Shown here one piece after another: positions 45,317 to 54,697 of a stretch of 60,935 nt of DNA (the first letter of the stretch is position 1; each line of letters opens with the position of its first letter). Location of the stretch: positions 1-60,935 of the forward strand of contig JAGBHF010000053.1 in the NCBI GenBank assembly GCA_017935645.1, read 5' to 3'. Below the pieces are notes generated by a model. The model made no database searches. It had not been told where the DNA came from and saw only the letters and a list, made by a program, of their open reading frames with translations. A program made the position numbers and the translations under genes. The stretch is from Bacteroidaceae bacterium. Lineage in GTDB: Bacteria; Bacteroidota; Bacteroidia; Bacteroidales; Barnesiellaceae_A.

Positions 45317-46174
45317 ATGGCCATAGAAAATATACAGCAAGCAATAAAGATGATACGCACTTCGTTGGTCGATGTATATCCGACCGGTGAAGTAGAGGGC
45401 TTTATTCGTCTTATATTCGAAGAGTTGTGTGGGTATAATACTGCACAATTGCTACTTAACCGCGATGCTGTGCTTACTGCCGAGGTGGCAACCCGAATAG
45501 AAAATATTGTCGAGCGATTGCTCCGCAACGAACCTATACAGTACATCTTGGGCAGTGCTTATTTTGGCGACCTGCGCATGGCAGTGGGTGAGGGGGTGCT
45601 GATACCTCGTCCCGAAACAGCCGAGATTGTACAGCGCATAGTCGGTATGCATGGTGATGTGAAAGGTCGGGTGGTAGACTTCTGTACCGGTAGCGGGTGT
45701 ATTGCTATATCCTTGGCCAAAGCATGGAAAGAAGCAAGAGTTGAGGGGTGGGATGTGTCGACAGAGGCGCTTACCTATGCACGTCGCAATGGTGTTAATC
45801 ATGATGTAAGTGTAGAGTGGTATGAGTGCGATTTGTTGCAGTATGTGCCACAGGACGAGCCTCGATATGATGTGATGGTGAGCAATCCTCCTTACATTAT
45901 GGAGCGAGAGCAAGCCGATATGGATAATAATGTATTGCGTTATGAACCACATTTGGCGTTGTTTGTTGCTGATAATGACCCGTTGCTGTTTTATCGCACC
46001 ATAGCCGACATAGCCACGAAGGAGCTACTTCCAGGTGGTGTACTTTATTTTGAAATAAACCGCTTGATGGGCGATGCCTGCAGTAAAATGTTGCGAGAAA
46101 AAGGGTTTGTACAGGTAGAGGTATATCGTGATTATTTAGATGCCGATCGCATGATACGCTGTGTGAAGGCTTGA
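45317..46174 (+). CDS. prmC: Peptide chain release factor N5-glutamine methyltransferase
   Basis: This 285-residue SAM-dependent enzyme methylates the Gln of the GGQ loop in release factors. The SAM-binding motif VVDFCTGSGCIAIS lies at about 119-132 and the catalytic NPPY at 190-193. The N-terminal helical substrate-binding domain is present, so it is full length. A TAGTTTTG -7-like box is at 45256-45263. recX follows after 41 bp. Confidence 0.96.
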   Translation: MAIENIQQAIKMIRTSLVDVYPTGEVEGFIRLIFEELCGYNTAQLLLNRDAVLTAEVATRIENIVERLLRNEPIQYILGSAYFGDLRMAVGEGVLIPRPETAEIVQRIVGMHGDVKGRVVDFCTGSGCIAISLAKAWKEARVEGWDVSTEALTYARRNGVNHDVSVEWYECDLLQYVPQDEPRYDVMVSNPPYIMEREQADMDNNVLRYEPHLALFVADNDPLLFYRTIADIATKELLPGGVLYFEINRLMGDACSKMLREKGFVQVEVYRDYLDADRMIRCVKA

Positions 46175-46215
46175 ATATAAAGTTTGTTTAAACAAGAATA
46201 ATAAAGGTAATAGAG

Positions 46216-46707
46216 ATGGCTGATGTAATGACTCGCGATGAGGCTTTCCGAAAACTTGCCGCGCGATGCACGTCGAAGGAGTGTTGTGTGTGGGAGGTAC
46301 GCGAGAAAATGCGCAATTGGAATATTGCTCGGGTCGATGAGGATAGTGTTGTAGAACAGCTTATTGCAGAGCGATTTATCGACGAATCACGCTATGCGCG
46401 AGCCTTTGCCAACGATCAGTTCCGTTTTGCCGGTTGGGGTCGTATCAAAATCGGATATACACTGCGCCAGAAGTTGGTCGATTCGCTCACAGTATCACAG
46501 GCTGTTCAAGCGATTGATGAGGATGAATACCGCGAAGCGTTGATGCGAATTTTAAAGGTGAAGATGCGTTCATTGAAGGCTCTTCCACAACAAGCACAGG
46601 GCGAAAAACTGATGCGATTTGCCATGTCGCGAGGGTTTGAGCCTTACCTTATACACGAGTGTCTTAAAGAATTGTCATTAGAATGCGAGGTTGGCTCAGA
46701 GATATAG
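46216..46707 (+). CDS. recX: Regulatory protein RecX
   Basis: This 163-residue all-helical protein modulates RecA filaments. It carries the typical three-helix repeats: CTSKECCVWEVREKM, a central FIDESRYARAFANDQFRFAGWGR and a C-terminal QGEKLMRFAMSRGFEPYLI. Length is usual. It overlaps the comF gene by 25 bp, so translation is coupled. RecA is not in this window. Confidence 0.93.
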   Translation: MADVMTRDEAFRKLAARCTSKECCVWEVREKMRNWNIARVDEDSVVEQLIAERFIDESRYARAFANDQFRFAGWGRIKIGYTLRQKLVDSLTVSQAVQAIDEDEYREALMRILKVKMRSLKALPQQAQGEKLMRFAMSRGFEPYLIHECLKELSLECEVGSEI

Positions 46708-47375
46708 CCGATTTTTTCTTTCCGCGCACGTGCCGAGTGTGTGGTAAGGTGTTGTTGCATGACGAGGAGTATCTGTGTATGCAGTGTATGTTGGATATGC
46801 CTCGCACCGACTTTGGTGTGCAGCTCGATAATGCGATGGCGCAACTTTTTTATGGCAAAATCGCTGTTGAACGGGCGGTAGCATACTTCTATTTTACCAA
46901 GGGCAGTGACTATCGCCGGCTTATTCACCGTATCAAATACAATGGCGAGAAAGAGTGTGGTCGCTATTTAGGAAAAATGATGGCGCGCGAGCTTATTACT
47001 ACCTCGACATTCGAGGGGATAGATTATATCGTGCCGGTGCCATTGCATCGCCACAAGGAGCGCAAGCGTGGCTACAACCAGAGTGAATGGATTGCCCAAG
47101 GTATTGCCGATGAGACCGGTATACCCCTATGTGTCGATGCCTTGGTGTGTCGCACTCATCGTGAGTCGCAAACACAAAAGGGTATCTACGATCGTTACTT
47201 GGCAACTCGCAAAGCGTTTGAGTTACTTCCCGATAATAGCCTGCAAGGTTCGCATGTATTGCTTGTGGATGATGTTGTAACGACCGGTGCGACACTCTTG
47301 GCTTGTGGCGAAACTTTGTTGAAAGGTGGCGTGCGTCAAGTGAGTGTGGCTACTCTTGCAGCAGCCAAAATATAA
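46683..47375 (+). CDS. ComF family phosphoribosyltransferase-like protein
   Basis: This 230-residue protein has an N-terminal zinc-binding cluster (C17, C20, C32, C35 in TCRVCG and LCMQC) and a type I phosphoribosyltransferase fold with the PRPP motif VLLVDDVVTTGATL near 193-206. A conserved YNQSEWIAQGI segment precedes it. Family members take part in DNA uptake in naturally competent species; in other species the role is unknown. The start codon lies inside recX, a 25-bp overlap. Confidence 0.93.
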   Translation: MRGWLRDIADFFFPRTCRVCGKVLLHDEEYLCMQCMLDMPRTDFGVQLDNAMAQLFYGKIAVERAVAYFYFTKGSDYRRLIHRIKYNGEKECGRYLGKMMARELITTSTFEGIDYIVPVPLHRHKERKRGYNQSEWIAQGIADETGIPLCVDALVCRTHRESQTQKGIYDRYLATRKAFELLPDNSLQGSHVLLVDDVVTTGATLLACGETLLKGGVRQVSVATLAAAKI

Positions 47376-47434
47376 GCCATTGTGAGCGATTGATGTGCAG
47401 TCTTGAAGTTTGCGATATATTTTTGCTCTATTCG

Positions 47435-47467
47435 TTGGGGCTTTCTTTCTTTTTTTGTTTACCTTTG
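47435..47467 (+). promoter_or_regulatory. Promoter of pyrE
   Basis: TTG at 47435-47437 and TACCTTTG at 47460-47467 are separated by 22 nt, slightly longer than usual. The pyrE start is about 58 bp downstream. Confidence 0.6.
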
Positions 47468-47525
47468 CAATGAGTATAATCCGACCTTATAGGTCGCCAA
47501 ACAAAATAGTCCAATCAATAAAATA

Positions 47526-48170
47526 ATGACGAATATGAAAACCGTGGAAAAATTGTTGGCAGAGAGATTGTTGAACATCTGTGCCATTAAGTTGCAACCT
47601 GCCAATCCGTTTACTTGGGCATCGGGATGGAACTCTCCTATTTACACCGATAACCGTCGTACACTCTCGTATCCCGAGGTGCGTAGCTTTATTAAAGTGG
47701 AGTTGTGCCGTCTTATCCTTGAGAACTTCCCCGAGGTAGATGCTATTGCCGGTGTTGCTACCGGTGCTATTGCACAAGGTGCATTGGTAGCCGATACATT
47801 GTGCTTGCCTTATGTGTATGTACGTTCAACACCCAAAGACCACGGTCTTGAAAATCTTATCGAGGGTGATCTTAAGCCCGGACAAAAGGTTGTCGTTATC
47901 GAAGACCTTGTATCGACAGGTGGTAGTAGTATCAAGGCTGTAGAGAGCATCCGTAAAGCCGGTTGTGAGGTAATCGGTATGGCTGCTATCTTTACTTACG
48001 GATTCCCCGAGGCTGCTCGTCGTTTTGAAGAGGCCGGTGTTAAATTGTTGACTTTGAGTAACTACAATGCTATGCTTGAGGCTGCTGTTGAAACCAACTA
48101 TATCGCACCCGAGTATCTCGAAACATTGAAAGAGTGGCGTAAAGACCCCGCTAACTGGCTTAAAAAGTAA
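47526..48170 (+). CDS. pyrE: Orotate phosphoribosyltransferase
   Basis: This 214-residue enzyme joins orotate and PRPP to give orotidine monophosphate in pyrimidine synthesis. The PRPP motif VVVIEDLVSTGGSS lies at about 122-135, with GVATGAIAQGALVAD and YVRSTPKDHG before it. A second ATG at residue 4 is an alternative start. The SRPBCC gene follows after 13 bp. Confidence 0.97.
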   Translation: MTNMKTVEKLLAERLLNICAIKLQPANPFTWASGWNSPIYTDNRRTLSYPEVRSFIKVELCRLILENFPEVDAIAGVATGAIAQGALVADTLCLPYVYVRSTPKDHGLENLIEGDLKPGQKVVVIEDLVSTGGSSIKAVESIRKAGCEVIGMAAIFTYGFPEAARRFEEAGVKLLTLSNYNAMLEAAVETNYIAPEYLETLKEWRKDPANWLKK

Positions 48171-48183
48171 TAGATAACGGAGT

Positions 48184-48609
48184 ATGACCTCTTTTGAAAG
48201 TAAAATAACCCGTATACCGGCACCTGTTGAAATGGTGTATGCCAAGCTCTCGGACCTGAATAATCTGGAGGCTTTGCGCAATATGATACCGGCCGATAAG
48301 GCTGCGCAAATAAAGGATATGCGTTTCGACACCGATAGCTGTACTGTCAATGTAGACCCTGTGGGCGAATTGACTTTTAAGATTATCGACCGTGAGCCTC
48401 CCAAAACTATCAAGTTTACGGCCGAAAAATCGCCCCTGCCACTCTTTTTGTGGATACAGTTATTGCCGGTAGATGAGTATACAACCAAGACTCGTATTAC
48501 AATTAAGGCCGAGATAAATGCTTTTCTCAAGCCTATGGTGTCAAAGCCGTTGCAAGAAGCTATCGATCGCATGGCCGATGTGCTCACGGTTATACCCTAT
48601 AACATGTAA
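48184..48609 (+). CDS. SRPBCC (START-like) family protein
   Basis: This 141-residue protein fits the helix-grip START/Bet v1 fold: an initial strand FESKITRIPAPVEMVYAKLSD split across strand and helix, a DSCTVNVDPVGELTFKI beta segment and a C-terminal amphipathic helix LQEAIDRMADVLTVI. No signal peptide is present. Small cytoplasmic members bind hydrophobic ligands, but nothing identifies the ligand here. It is 13 bp downstream of pyrE and followed by a terminator. Confidence 0.82.
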   Translation: MTSFESKITRIPAPVEMVYAKLSDLNNLEALRNMIPADKAAQIKDMRFDTDSCTVNVDPVGELTFKIIDREPPKTIKFTAEKSPLPLFLWIQLLPVDEYTTKTRITIKAEINAFLKPMVSKPLQEAIDRMADVLTVIPYNM

Positions 48610-48630
48610 TAGAGCGAACGTATGATTATA

Positions 48631-48678
48631 AAGAGCGACCATGTATGCCGTTATGTAATGGTGTGCAGGTCGCTTTTG
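48631..48678 (+). terminator. Terminator of the pyrE-SRPBCC unit
   Basis: AGCGACC and GGTCGCT form a seven-base-pair stem around a long partly structured loop, followed by TTTTGTTAT. It lies about 20 bp beyond the stop codon at 48609. Confidence 0.65.
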
Positions 48679-48708
48679 TTATAGACAGTAAACATAGATG
48701 TGAATGGT

Positions 48709-49182
48709 ATGAAGTATATATGGGTGATATTTGTTGCGTTGATGTTGGCGAGTTGTGAGTATGGTGAGCATGACCGTATTCCACCGGCAGCGGTACGCAT
48801 AGAGTTTGGTAATGCAGCTATTTGGAATGTATATGGTGTAGCGGCATATCCCGACCACAAAGAGTTTATCAAGGAGGAGAATAAGCCTCGCGGTTTTACA
48901 TATATAGCCAATTCATACACCGGTTACGGTGGCGTAATGCTGTTGTGCGACCCGGTAGGCATCGTGCATGCCTACGATATGTCGTGCCCTGTAGAACGCA
49001 GTTCTATTATCCGAGTCGAATATGACGATGAAGCATTGGTGTTGCGTTGCGATGAATGTGGCTCGACCTATGATACTACAACCGGCTCGCCCCTCTCGGG
49101 TGTTGCTGCCGAAGAGCGATATTTCCTGCAACCCTATGCCGTATATTTCAGCCCAATGGGCGGGGTATTGGTAACACGATAA
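48709..49182 (+). CDS. Rieske-like lipoprotein with altered ligand set
   Basis: This 157-residue lipoprotein is set at the ATG of MKYIWVIFV; a GTG three codons upstream is possible. The lipobox LASC gives Cys16. Residues about 90-135 resemble a Rieske domain: SCPV at C93, then RCDECGSTYD (C114, C117) followed by the typical TGSPLSGVA loop. In a normal Rieske site the pairs are CxH and CxxH. Here the first His is Val and the second His is Cys, so a standard 2Fe-2S cluster cannot form; a zinc or structural site, or a dead fold, is more likely. No electron-transfer partner is adjacent. Confidence 0.78.
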   Translation: MKYIWVIFVALMLASCEYGEHDRIPPAAVRIEFGNAAIWNVYGVAAYPDHKEFIKEENKPRGFTYIANSYTGYGGVMLLCDPVGIVHAYDMSCPVERSSIIRVEYDDEALVLRCDECGSTYDTTTGSPLSGVAAEERYFLQPYAVYFSPMGGVLVTR

Positions 49183-49215
49183 TGTGTGGCAACTAAAAAC
49201 ATCTTTTGTTTTTGG

Positions 49216-49246
49216 TTGTTTTTTATGATTTAAATACCTAACTTTG
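49216..49246 (+). promoter_or_regulatory. Promoter of fbp
   Basis: TTG at 49216-49218 and TAACTTTG at 49239-49246 are separated by 20 nt. The resulting leader before the fbp ATG at 49360 is about 105 nt, long enough to hold post-transcriptional control, though no clear structure stands out. Confidence 0.65.
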
Positions 49247-49359
49247 TTGTTAATAAATATAAACCAATAAAAAGGCTGCCGATATAGATGCTAAATATGC
49301 CATGAATAGAGAGAAATATGTATCGTGTGTAGCTGTATAACCTTAATCTAACAACCATT

Positions 49360-51348
49360 ATGAAGACTAAAGCAGATGAATTAATGCAAGAAGAAGTAAA
49401 ACAAGACTTGCGATATCTGAAGTTATTGTCCAAAAAGTTTCCTACAGTAGCCGAGGCTTGTACCGAAATCATCAACCTTGAAGCTATTCTCGAACTTCCT
49501 AAAGGTACAGAACACTTTCTTACCGATATTCACGGAGAGTATGAGGCATTTCAACATGTGCTGAAAAATGCTTCGGGCTCGGTGGCTCGTAAAGTGAACG
49601 AAATTTTTGGTCAAACAATGTTTGAAAGTGAGAAAAAGGAGTTGTGTACGCTCATTTATTATCCCGAGGAAAAACTCGACTTGGTAAGAGCGGTAGAACC
49701 CAACATCAACGATTGGTATCGCATTACACTGCATAAGCTCATCCGAGTGGCACGCACCGTATCGTCGAAGTACACCCGCTCAAAGGTGTCGAAGGCTTTG
49801 CCTCCCGAGTTTGCTTATATATTGCAGGAGTTGTTGCACGAATCACTCTCAGAGCCCAAGCAAGACTATGTAAATGTTATTATATCGACCATCATTGAGA
49901 TAGGTCGTGCCGATAACTTTATTGTGGCTTTGTGCGAGTTGATACAACGACTCACCATTGATTCGATGCACATCGTAGGAGATATATTTGACCGTGGTCC
50001 CGGTGCTCACATCATATTGGATACGCTACTCAAATATCACGACATAGATGTTCAGTGGGGTAATCACGATATAGTGTGGATGGGTGCTGCCTGTGGTAAC
50101 GAAGCATGTATTGCCAATGTGTTGCGCATGGCGTTGCGTTATGGCAACTTGCCTACTATCGAGGATGGCTATGGCATCAATCTATTGCCATTGGCTACAT
50201 TTGCCATGGATGTATATGGCGAAGATGAGTGTAAAACATTCATGCCGACACCTACTGCCGTGCAACATAGCGAAAAGACTACACGTCTTATAGCAAAGAT
50301 GCAAAAGGCTATAGCGGTTATACAGTTTAAAGTTGAGGGTCAGATTATCAATCGCAACCCCGAGTATAATATGCAAGACCGCAATTTGCTTGAGCGTATC
50401 AACTTTGATGATATGACTATTGAGTTGGGTGGCCGATTGTTTGAGCTTGCCGATAAGAACTTGCCAACAGTTGACCCTAACAATCCGTACGAACTTACCG
50501 AGGAAGAGGCCAGCATCATGCAGAAGTTGAAGTTCTCGTTTATGAACAGCGATAAGATGCATAAACATATGCGTTGGTTGTATGCCAAAGGTAGCTTGTA
50601 TCTTGTACGCAATGCCAACTTGATGTTCCATGCTTCTGTTCCCATGAATGAGGATGGTACTTTCAAGAAAGTGCCTGTACATGGTCAGGAGTATGCCGGC
50701 AAGGCCTTGTTTGATCGTGTAGACAGTGTAGTGCGAGCTGCATATTTTGGCGATCCTTCTCAAGAGAGCCACCAACGCGACGTAGACTATATGTGGTACT
50801 TGTGGTGTGGACCCGATTCGCCTTTCTTCGACAAGGATAAGATGACCAACTTTGAGAAATACTTTATCCCCGACAAGAGTATGACCAAGGAGAAAAAGGG
50901 ACACTATTATACCCTGCGCAATGAGTATGATACTTGTGTCAAGGTTTTGAAAGAGTTTGGTTTGGAAGGTCCCAACTCGCACATCATCAATGGTCACGTT
51001 CCTGTTAAAGTGGCCAAGGGTGAGCAACCTGTTAAGGCCGGTGGTAAACTCCTTGTGATAGATGGCGGTTTCTCAAAAGCATACCAATCGGAAACAGGTA
51101 TTGCGGGTTATACGCTCATATACCATTCGAGAGGTTTGCAACTCGTGCAACACGAGCCTTTCCAATCGACTCAAAAGGCCATTGAAGAGGGTGTCGATAT
51201 TATATCCAACCGCTTTGTATTGGAGTTTAATGACAATCGTATGCATGTGCGAGACACAGACATAGGTAGAGAGTTGACCAGTCAAATAGAAGAGTTGAAG
51301 AAACTCTTGTGTGCCTATCGTTTGGGCTTGATTGACGAGAAGCACTGA
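49360..51348 (+). CDS. fbp: Class III fructose-1,6-bisphosphatase
   Basis: This 662-residue enzyme releases phosphate from fructose 1,6-bisphosphate in gluconeogenesis. It belongs to the large FBPase family first found in Firmicutes and shared by Bacteroidetes: metallophosphatase motifs TDIHGEYEAF, VGDIFDRGPGAH, WGNHDIVWMGAACG and the late INGHVPVK give the metal site. No class I FBPase features are present. It is separated from priA by 37 bp and may be co-transcribed with it. Confidence 0.96.
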   Translation: MKTKADELMQEEVKQDLRYLKLLSKKFPTVAEACTEIINLEAILELPKGTEHFLTDIHGEYEAFQHVLKNASGSVARKVNEIFGQTMFESEKKELCTLIYYPEEKLDLVRAVEPNINDWYRITLHKLIRVARTVSSKYTRSKVSKALPPEFAYILQELLHESLSEPKQDYVNVIISTIIEIGRADNFIVALCELIQRLTIDSMHIVGDIFDRGPGAHIILDTLLKYHDIDVQWGNHDIVWMGAACGNEACIANVLRMALRYGNLPTIEDGYGINLLPLATFAMDVYGEDECKTFMPTPTAVQHSEKTTRLIAKMQKAIAVIQFKVEGQIINRNPEYNMQDRNLLERINFDDMTIELGGRLFELADKNLPTVDPNNPYELTEEEASIMQKLKFSFMNSDKMHKHMRWLYAKGSLYLVRNANLMFHASVPMNEDGTFKKVPVHGQEYAGKALFDRVDSVVRAAYFGDPSQESHQRDVDYMWYLWCGPDSPFFDKDKMTNFEKYFIPDKSMTKEKKGHYYTLRNEYDTCVKVLKEFGLEGPNSHIINGHVPVKVAKGEQPVKAGGKLLVIDGGFSKAYQSETGIAGYTLIYHSRGLQLVQHEPFQSTQKAIEEGVDIISNRFVLEFNDNRMHVRDTDIGRELTSQIEELKKLLCAYRLGLIDEKH

Positions 51349-51385
51349 TGTGCTTAATGTTAATAAATTACTATCAAGATTATAG

Positions 51386-53851
51386 ATGAACCGTTTTGCC
51401 GATGTGATATTGCCTCTCCCGTTGTACCGATATTTTACATATCGCGTGCCCGAGGAGATGCAAGGTCACTTGCGGCAAGGACATCGTGTGGTGGTGTCGT
51501 TTGGTCGTTCCAAGTTTTATACCGCTATTGTTGTTGCATTGCACGATAGCGAGCCACAAGGGTATGAGGTAAAGGAGATTGCGACACTGCTCGATGATGA
51601 GCCTATCGTATTGCGACCTCAACTGAAGTTTTGGGAGTGGATTGCCGAGTACTACCTTTGTTCGGTAGGCGATGTTTATAAGGCTGCGTTGCCATCGGGC
51701 CTGAAACTTGAGAGCGAAACATCTCTTACTATCAATGCCGACTTTGAGGAAGAGGCCGATGATAGACTCACCGAGCGCGAAGCTGTGTTGATGCAGGCGT
51801 TGTCGGCACAAGGACGGCTTACTGTTCATGAACTTGAGAAAGCAACCGGACTGCGCAATACGTTGCCTGTACTGCGTCGATTGGTCGAGCGCGAGGCTAT
51901 ATTTGTATCGGAACGATTGCGGGCCAATTATAAGCCCAAAACCGAGGTGTGTGTGCGCTTGACCTTCGGGCAAGGTGATAATGATGCGTTACGCAACGCC
52001 TTTGATATGGTGCGACGTGCCAAGCAACAAGAGACCTTGTTACTCTCATTCTTAGACCTGTCACATTTTATGCAAGCCGGTTGCTACACCGAGGTGTCAC
52101 GTGCGGCATTATTGGCTCGTGCCGGTGTGTCGCCGGCTGTGCTGGCGGGATTGGTCAACAAGGGTATCATGGAGACCTATAAGCGAGAGGTCAGCCGTTT
52201 TGCACCCGTGCAGCGAGCCTGCACCCCTATGCCTGTATTGAGTGGTGAGCAGACACGTGCCTATAATGAGATATTTGCCACGTTGCACGATAAGTCGGTA
52301 ACACTCCTGCACGGTGTTACGTCGAGTGGTAAGACCGAGATATATATACATGTAATAGATGCAATACTGAAGCAAGGGCGACAAGTGTTGTATCTTGTAC
52401 CTGAAATAGCCCTTACAACCCAGCTTACCGAGCGGTTGCAAAAAGTGTTTGGCGATAAATTGCTGATATATCACTCGCGCTTCTCGGATAATGAAAGGGT
52501 GGAATTGTGGCAGAAGCTGTTGCGTAGTCGCGAGCCTCGTGTGGTGCTGGGCGTACGCTCATCGGTATTTTTGCCTTTTCACAACCTGGGCTTTGTTATT
52601 GTCGATGAGGAGCACGAAACCAGCTACAAACAGTATGACCCCGCGCCACGATATCATGCTCGCAATGCAGCCATTGTCTTGGCGCAAATGTACGGAGCTA
52701 AGGTGCTGTTAGGCTCGGCTACTCCGGCAGTTGAGAGCTACTATAACGCCTTATCGGGTAAGTATGGCTTGGTAGAGTTGCATACACGTTATGCTAACAA
52801 TCCGTTGCCCGAGGTGCGCATTGTCGATATGCGTGAGCAACGACGTAAGCGCCTTGTCAAAGGAAACTTCTCGGAACCTCTGCTTGACCAGATACGAGGT
52901 GCGTTGAAACGAGAGGAGCAAGTAATATTATTCCAAAATCGTCGTGGCTTTGCACCTATGGTCGAGTGTCGTGAGTGTGCATGGATACCGAAGTGTACGC
53001 AGTGTGATGTGAGTCTTACTTATCATAAGCGCGACAATCGATTGGTGTGTCACTATTGTGGCTATTCGTGCGAAGTGCCACGTATCTGTCCGGCATGTTT
53101 GCAACCTACTATCGAGGTGCGTGGATTTGGTACTGAGCGTATCGAAGAGGATGTTGAGACACTCTTCCCCGAAGTACCCTTGGCGCGCATGGATATGGAT
53201 ACTACTCGTTCTCGTAATGCTTATCAAGAGATAATTGATGATTTTGCTGCCGGTAAGAGCAAGATACTCATAGGAACGCAAATGGTGACAAAGGGACTCG
53301 ACTTCGACCGCGTGAGTATTGTGGGTATTCTCAGTGCCGACAGTATGTTGTCTTTCCCCGACTTTAGGGCACATGAACGAGCCTTCCAGATGATGGCACA
53401 AGTAGCAGGGCGCTCGGGACGTGGCAAGAGCAGGGGTGTAGTGTTGTTGCAGACTTCGCAACCCGAATTACCTCTTATATCGCAAGTAATCAATCACGAC
53501 TATGTGGGTATGTATAACGACCAATTGTCTCAACGTGAGCAGTTTGGTTATCCTCCGTTTACGCGACTCATATACATTTACCTGAAGCATCGCGATGAGG
53601 CTGTACTTGATACGTTGTCGCAACGCTATGCCACGATGTTACGCAAGGTGTTTGGCGAGAGAGTTTTAGGGCCCGATAATCCACCGGTTGCACGCATTCA
53701 GTCGTTGTATATTCGCAAGATAATGCTGAAGGTGGAAGTTACAGCCTCGATGGCACAAGTGAAAGAGCTCTTGCGACAAATCTATGAACGTAGCCTGATG
53801 GACGATAGCTTCAAGTCGCTTACGCTCTACTACGATGTAGACCCTATGTAA
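51386..53851 (+). CDS. priA: Primosomal replication protein N' (PriA helicase)
   Basis: This 821-residue helicase restarts stalled replication forks. The N-terminal DNA-binding part begins FADVILPLPL. The Walker A motif GVTSSGKTE is near 309-317, VDEEHETSYKQ is the Walker B/DEEH box, and ATPAVESYYNA is motif III. Eight cysteines between about 527 and 572 (CREC, CTQC, CHYC, CPAC) form the two zinc sites. GTQMVTKGLDFD and QVAGRSGRG are motifs V and VI. All elements are intact. Confidence 0.97.
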   Translation: MNRFADVILPLPLYRYFTYRVPEEMQGHLRQGHRVVVSFGRSKFYTAIVVALHDSEPQGYEVKEIATLLDDEPIVLRPQLKFWEWIAEYYLCSVGDVYKAALPSGLKLESETSLTINADFEEEADDRLTEREAVLMQALSAQGRLTVHELEKATGLRNTLPVLRRLVEREAIFVSERLRANYKPKTEVCVRLTFGQGDNDALRNAFDMVRRAKQQETLLLSFLDLSHFMQAGCYTEVSRAALLARAGVSPAVLAGLVNKGIMETYKREVSRFAPVQRACTPMPVLSGEQTRAYNEIFATLHDKSVTLLHGVTSSGKTEIYIHVIDAILKQGRQVLYLVPEIALTTQLTERLQKVFGDKLLIYHSRFSDNERVELWQKLLRSREPRVVLGVRSSVFLPFHNLGFVIVDEEHETSYKQYDPAPRYHARNAAIVLAQMYGAKVLLGSATPAVESYYNALSGKYGLVELHTRYANNPLPEVRIVDMREQRRKRLVKGNFSEPLLDQIRGALKREEQVILFQNRRGFAPMVECRECAWIPKCTQCDVSLTYHKRDNRLVCHYCGYSCEVPRICPACLQPTIEVRGFGTERIEEDVETLFPEVPLARMDMDTTRSRNAYQEIIDDFAAGKSKILIGTQMVTKGLDFDRVSIVGILSADSMLSFPDFRAHERAFQMMAQVAGRSGRGKSRGVVLLQTSQPELPLISQVINHDYVGMYNDQLSQREQFGYPPFTRLIYIYLKHRDEAVLDTLSQRYATMLRKVFGERVLGPDNPPVARIQSLYIRKIMLKVEVTASMAQVKELLRQIYERSLMDDSFKSLTLYYDVDPM

Positions 53852-53870
53852 TTAATATTCTCATAAACAA

Positions 53871-53904
53871 CAAAAAAGAGAGATTTCGTGTAAGAAACCT
53901 CTCT
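53871..53904 (-). terminator. Terminator of the barrel/microprotein unit
   Basis: On the minus strand AGAGAGGTTTC and GAAATCTCTCT pair with one mismatch, then TTTTTTG follows. It lies about 45 bp beyond the 59-residue protein stop codon and about 20 bp beyond priA on the other strand, so it may serve both directions. Confidence 0.8.
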
Positions 53905-53948
53905 AAATATTGTTTAATAGGTGTAGATACCGTGGGGTTGTGATCGCT

Positions 53949-54128
53949 TTATTTAAGAAATTTATCAACAAACCAATTTTCAATTTTTCGATAAGTATTT
54001 ACCACACAGTTTTCTATCGTTTTGTAAGCCTTTACTGTGCCCTTCTCTATGCATTTATAGGTCTTTACACAGCCTTGCTCTATCATCTTATAAGTATTCT
54101 TTACCTTGTTGTGAGTTGTTGCAGACAT
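53949..54128 (-). CDS. 59-residue protein with 11-residue amphipathic repeats
   Basis: An ATG-started frame of 59 codons ending in TAA codes for a Lys/Glu-rich microprotein made almost wholly of four tandem 11-residue repeats. Two of them are CVKTYKCIEKG and TVKAYKTIENC; the consensus is xVKxTYKxIExG. The C-terminus is FVDKFLK. The repeat puts hydrophobic V, Y and I on one face, as in 11-mer amphipathic helices that lie on membranes. It contains three Cys and has no signal peptide. It starts 11 bp after the outer-membrane barrel gene on the same strand and has a terminator after it, so it is a real co-transcribed gene. Function is unknown; membrane association is inference. Confidence 0.8.
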   Translation of the reverse strand: MSATTHNKVKNTYKMIEQGCVKTYKCIEKGTVKAYKTIENCVVNTYRKIENWFVDKFLK

Positions 54129-54139
54129 AGTAGTATTTG

Positions 54140-54670
54140 TTAGAATGTATATCCTACGCCTATCTTAAGGTAGTGCGCTTTTATTGCATCATTGTAACCC
54201 CACACGCTTTGTTGATATTCATATTGAATCTTAAGCGAAAAGCGAGCAATGTCAACACCCACGGCCGGATTGGCAAATGTGCGAATACCCTTATTTGTAA
54301 TATCGGCTATCACACCACCTTTGAAAGCTACAAAAGGAGAGGCGATGCAGTCTTTAATAAAAGAGTATTTAATGTCGGCAAATACAGGTGTCAGAAAGCT
54401 CGGTTTTGCGTCGAAATCAGGGAGATATTCTGCCACAAAACCCGCTCCACCACCTACATATAGGCCGTTTCCGAAGCTGTATCCGTGCGATGTGCTGATA
54501 CCCAATTGGTTGGCAATAGCAATAGAAAGTTCTACATCGGCTCGATAGCCTTTGTTGTAACTCACATTGGTCATGTAATTTGTTTTAGATGTTTCAGAGA
54601 TGCTCTCTTGAGCCTGGAGCAATGTCATAGAAGAGGCTATGACACACAGTGTAATAAGTATTCTTTTCAT
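54140..54670 (-). CDS. Small outer-membrane beta-barrel protein
   Basis: This 176-residue exported protein has a signal peptide (ILITLCVIASSMTLLQA) and Gln as the first mature residue. It contains alternating beta strands such as GYRADVELSIAIANQLG, YVGGGAGFVAEYL and FSLKIQYEYQQSV and ends with the aromatic GVGYTF, the usual signal for BamA-dependent insertion. An eight-strand porin-like or OmpA-like barrel is likely. It is followed at 11 bp by the 11-residue-repeat protein, so the two may work together. Confidence 0.8.
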   Translation of the reverse strand: MKRILITLCVIASSMTLLQAQESISETSKTNYMTNVSYNKGYRADVELSIAIANQLGISTSHGYSFGNGLYVGGGAGFVAEYLPDFDAKPSFLTPVFADIKYSFIKDCIASPFVAFKGGVIADITNKGIRTFANPAVGVDIARFSLKIQYEYQQSVWGYNDAIKAHYLKIGVGYTF

Positions 54671-54697
54671 TGTGTATGTATAAAATGTTTAACGCTG

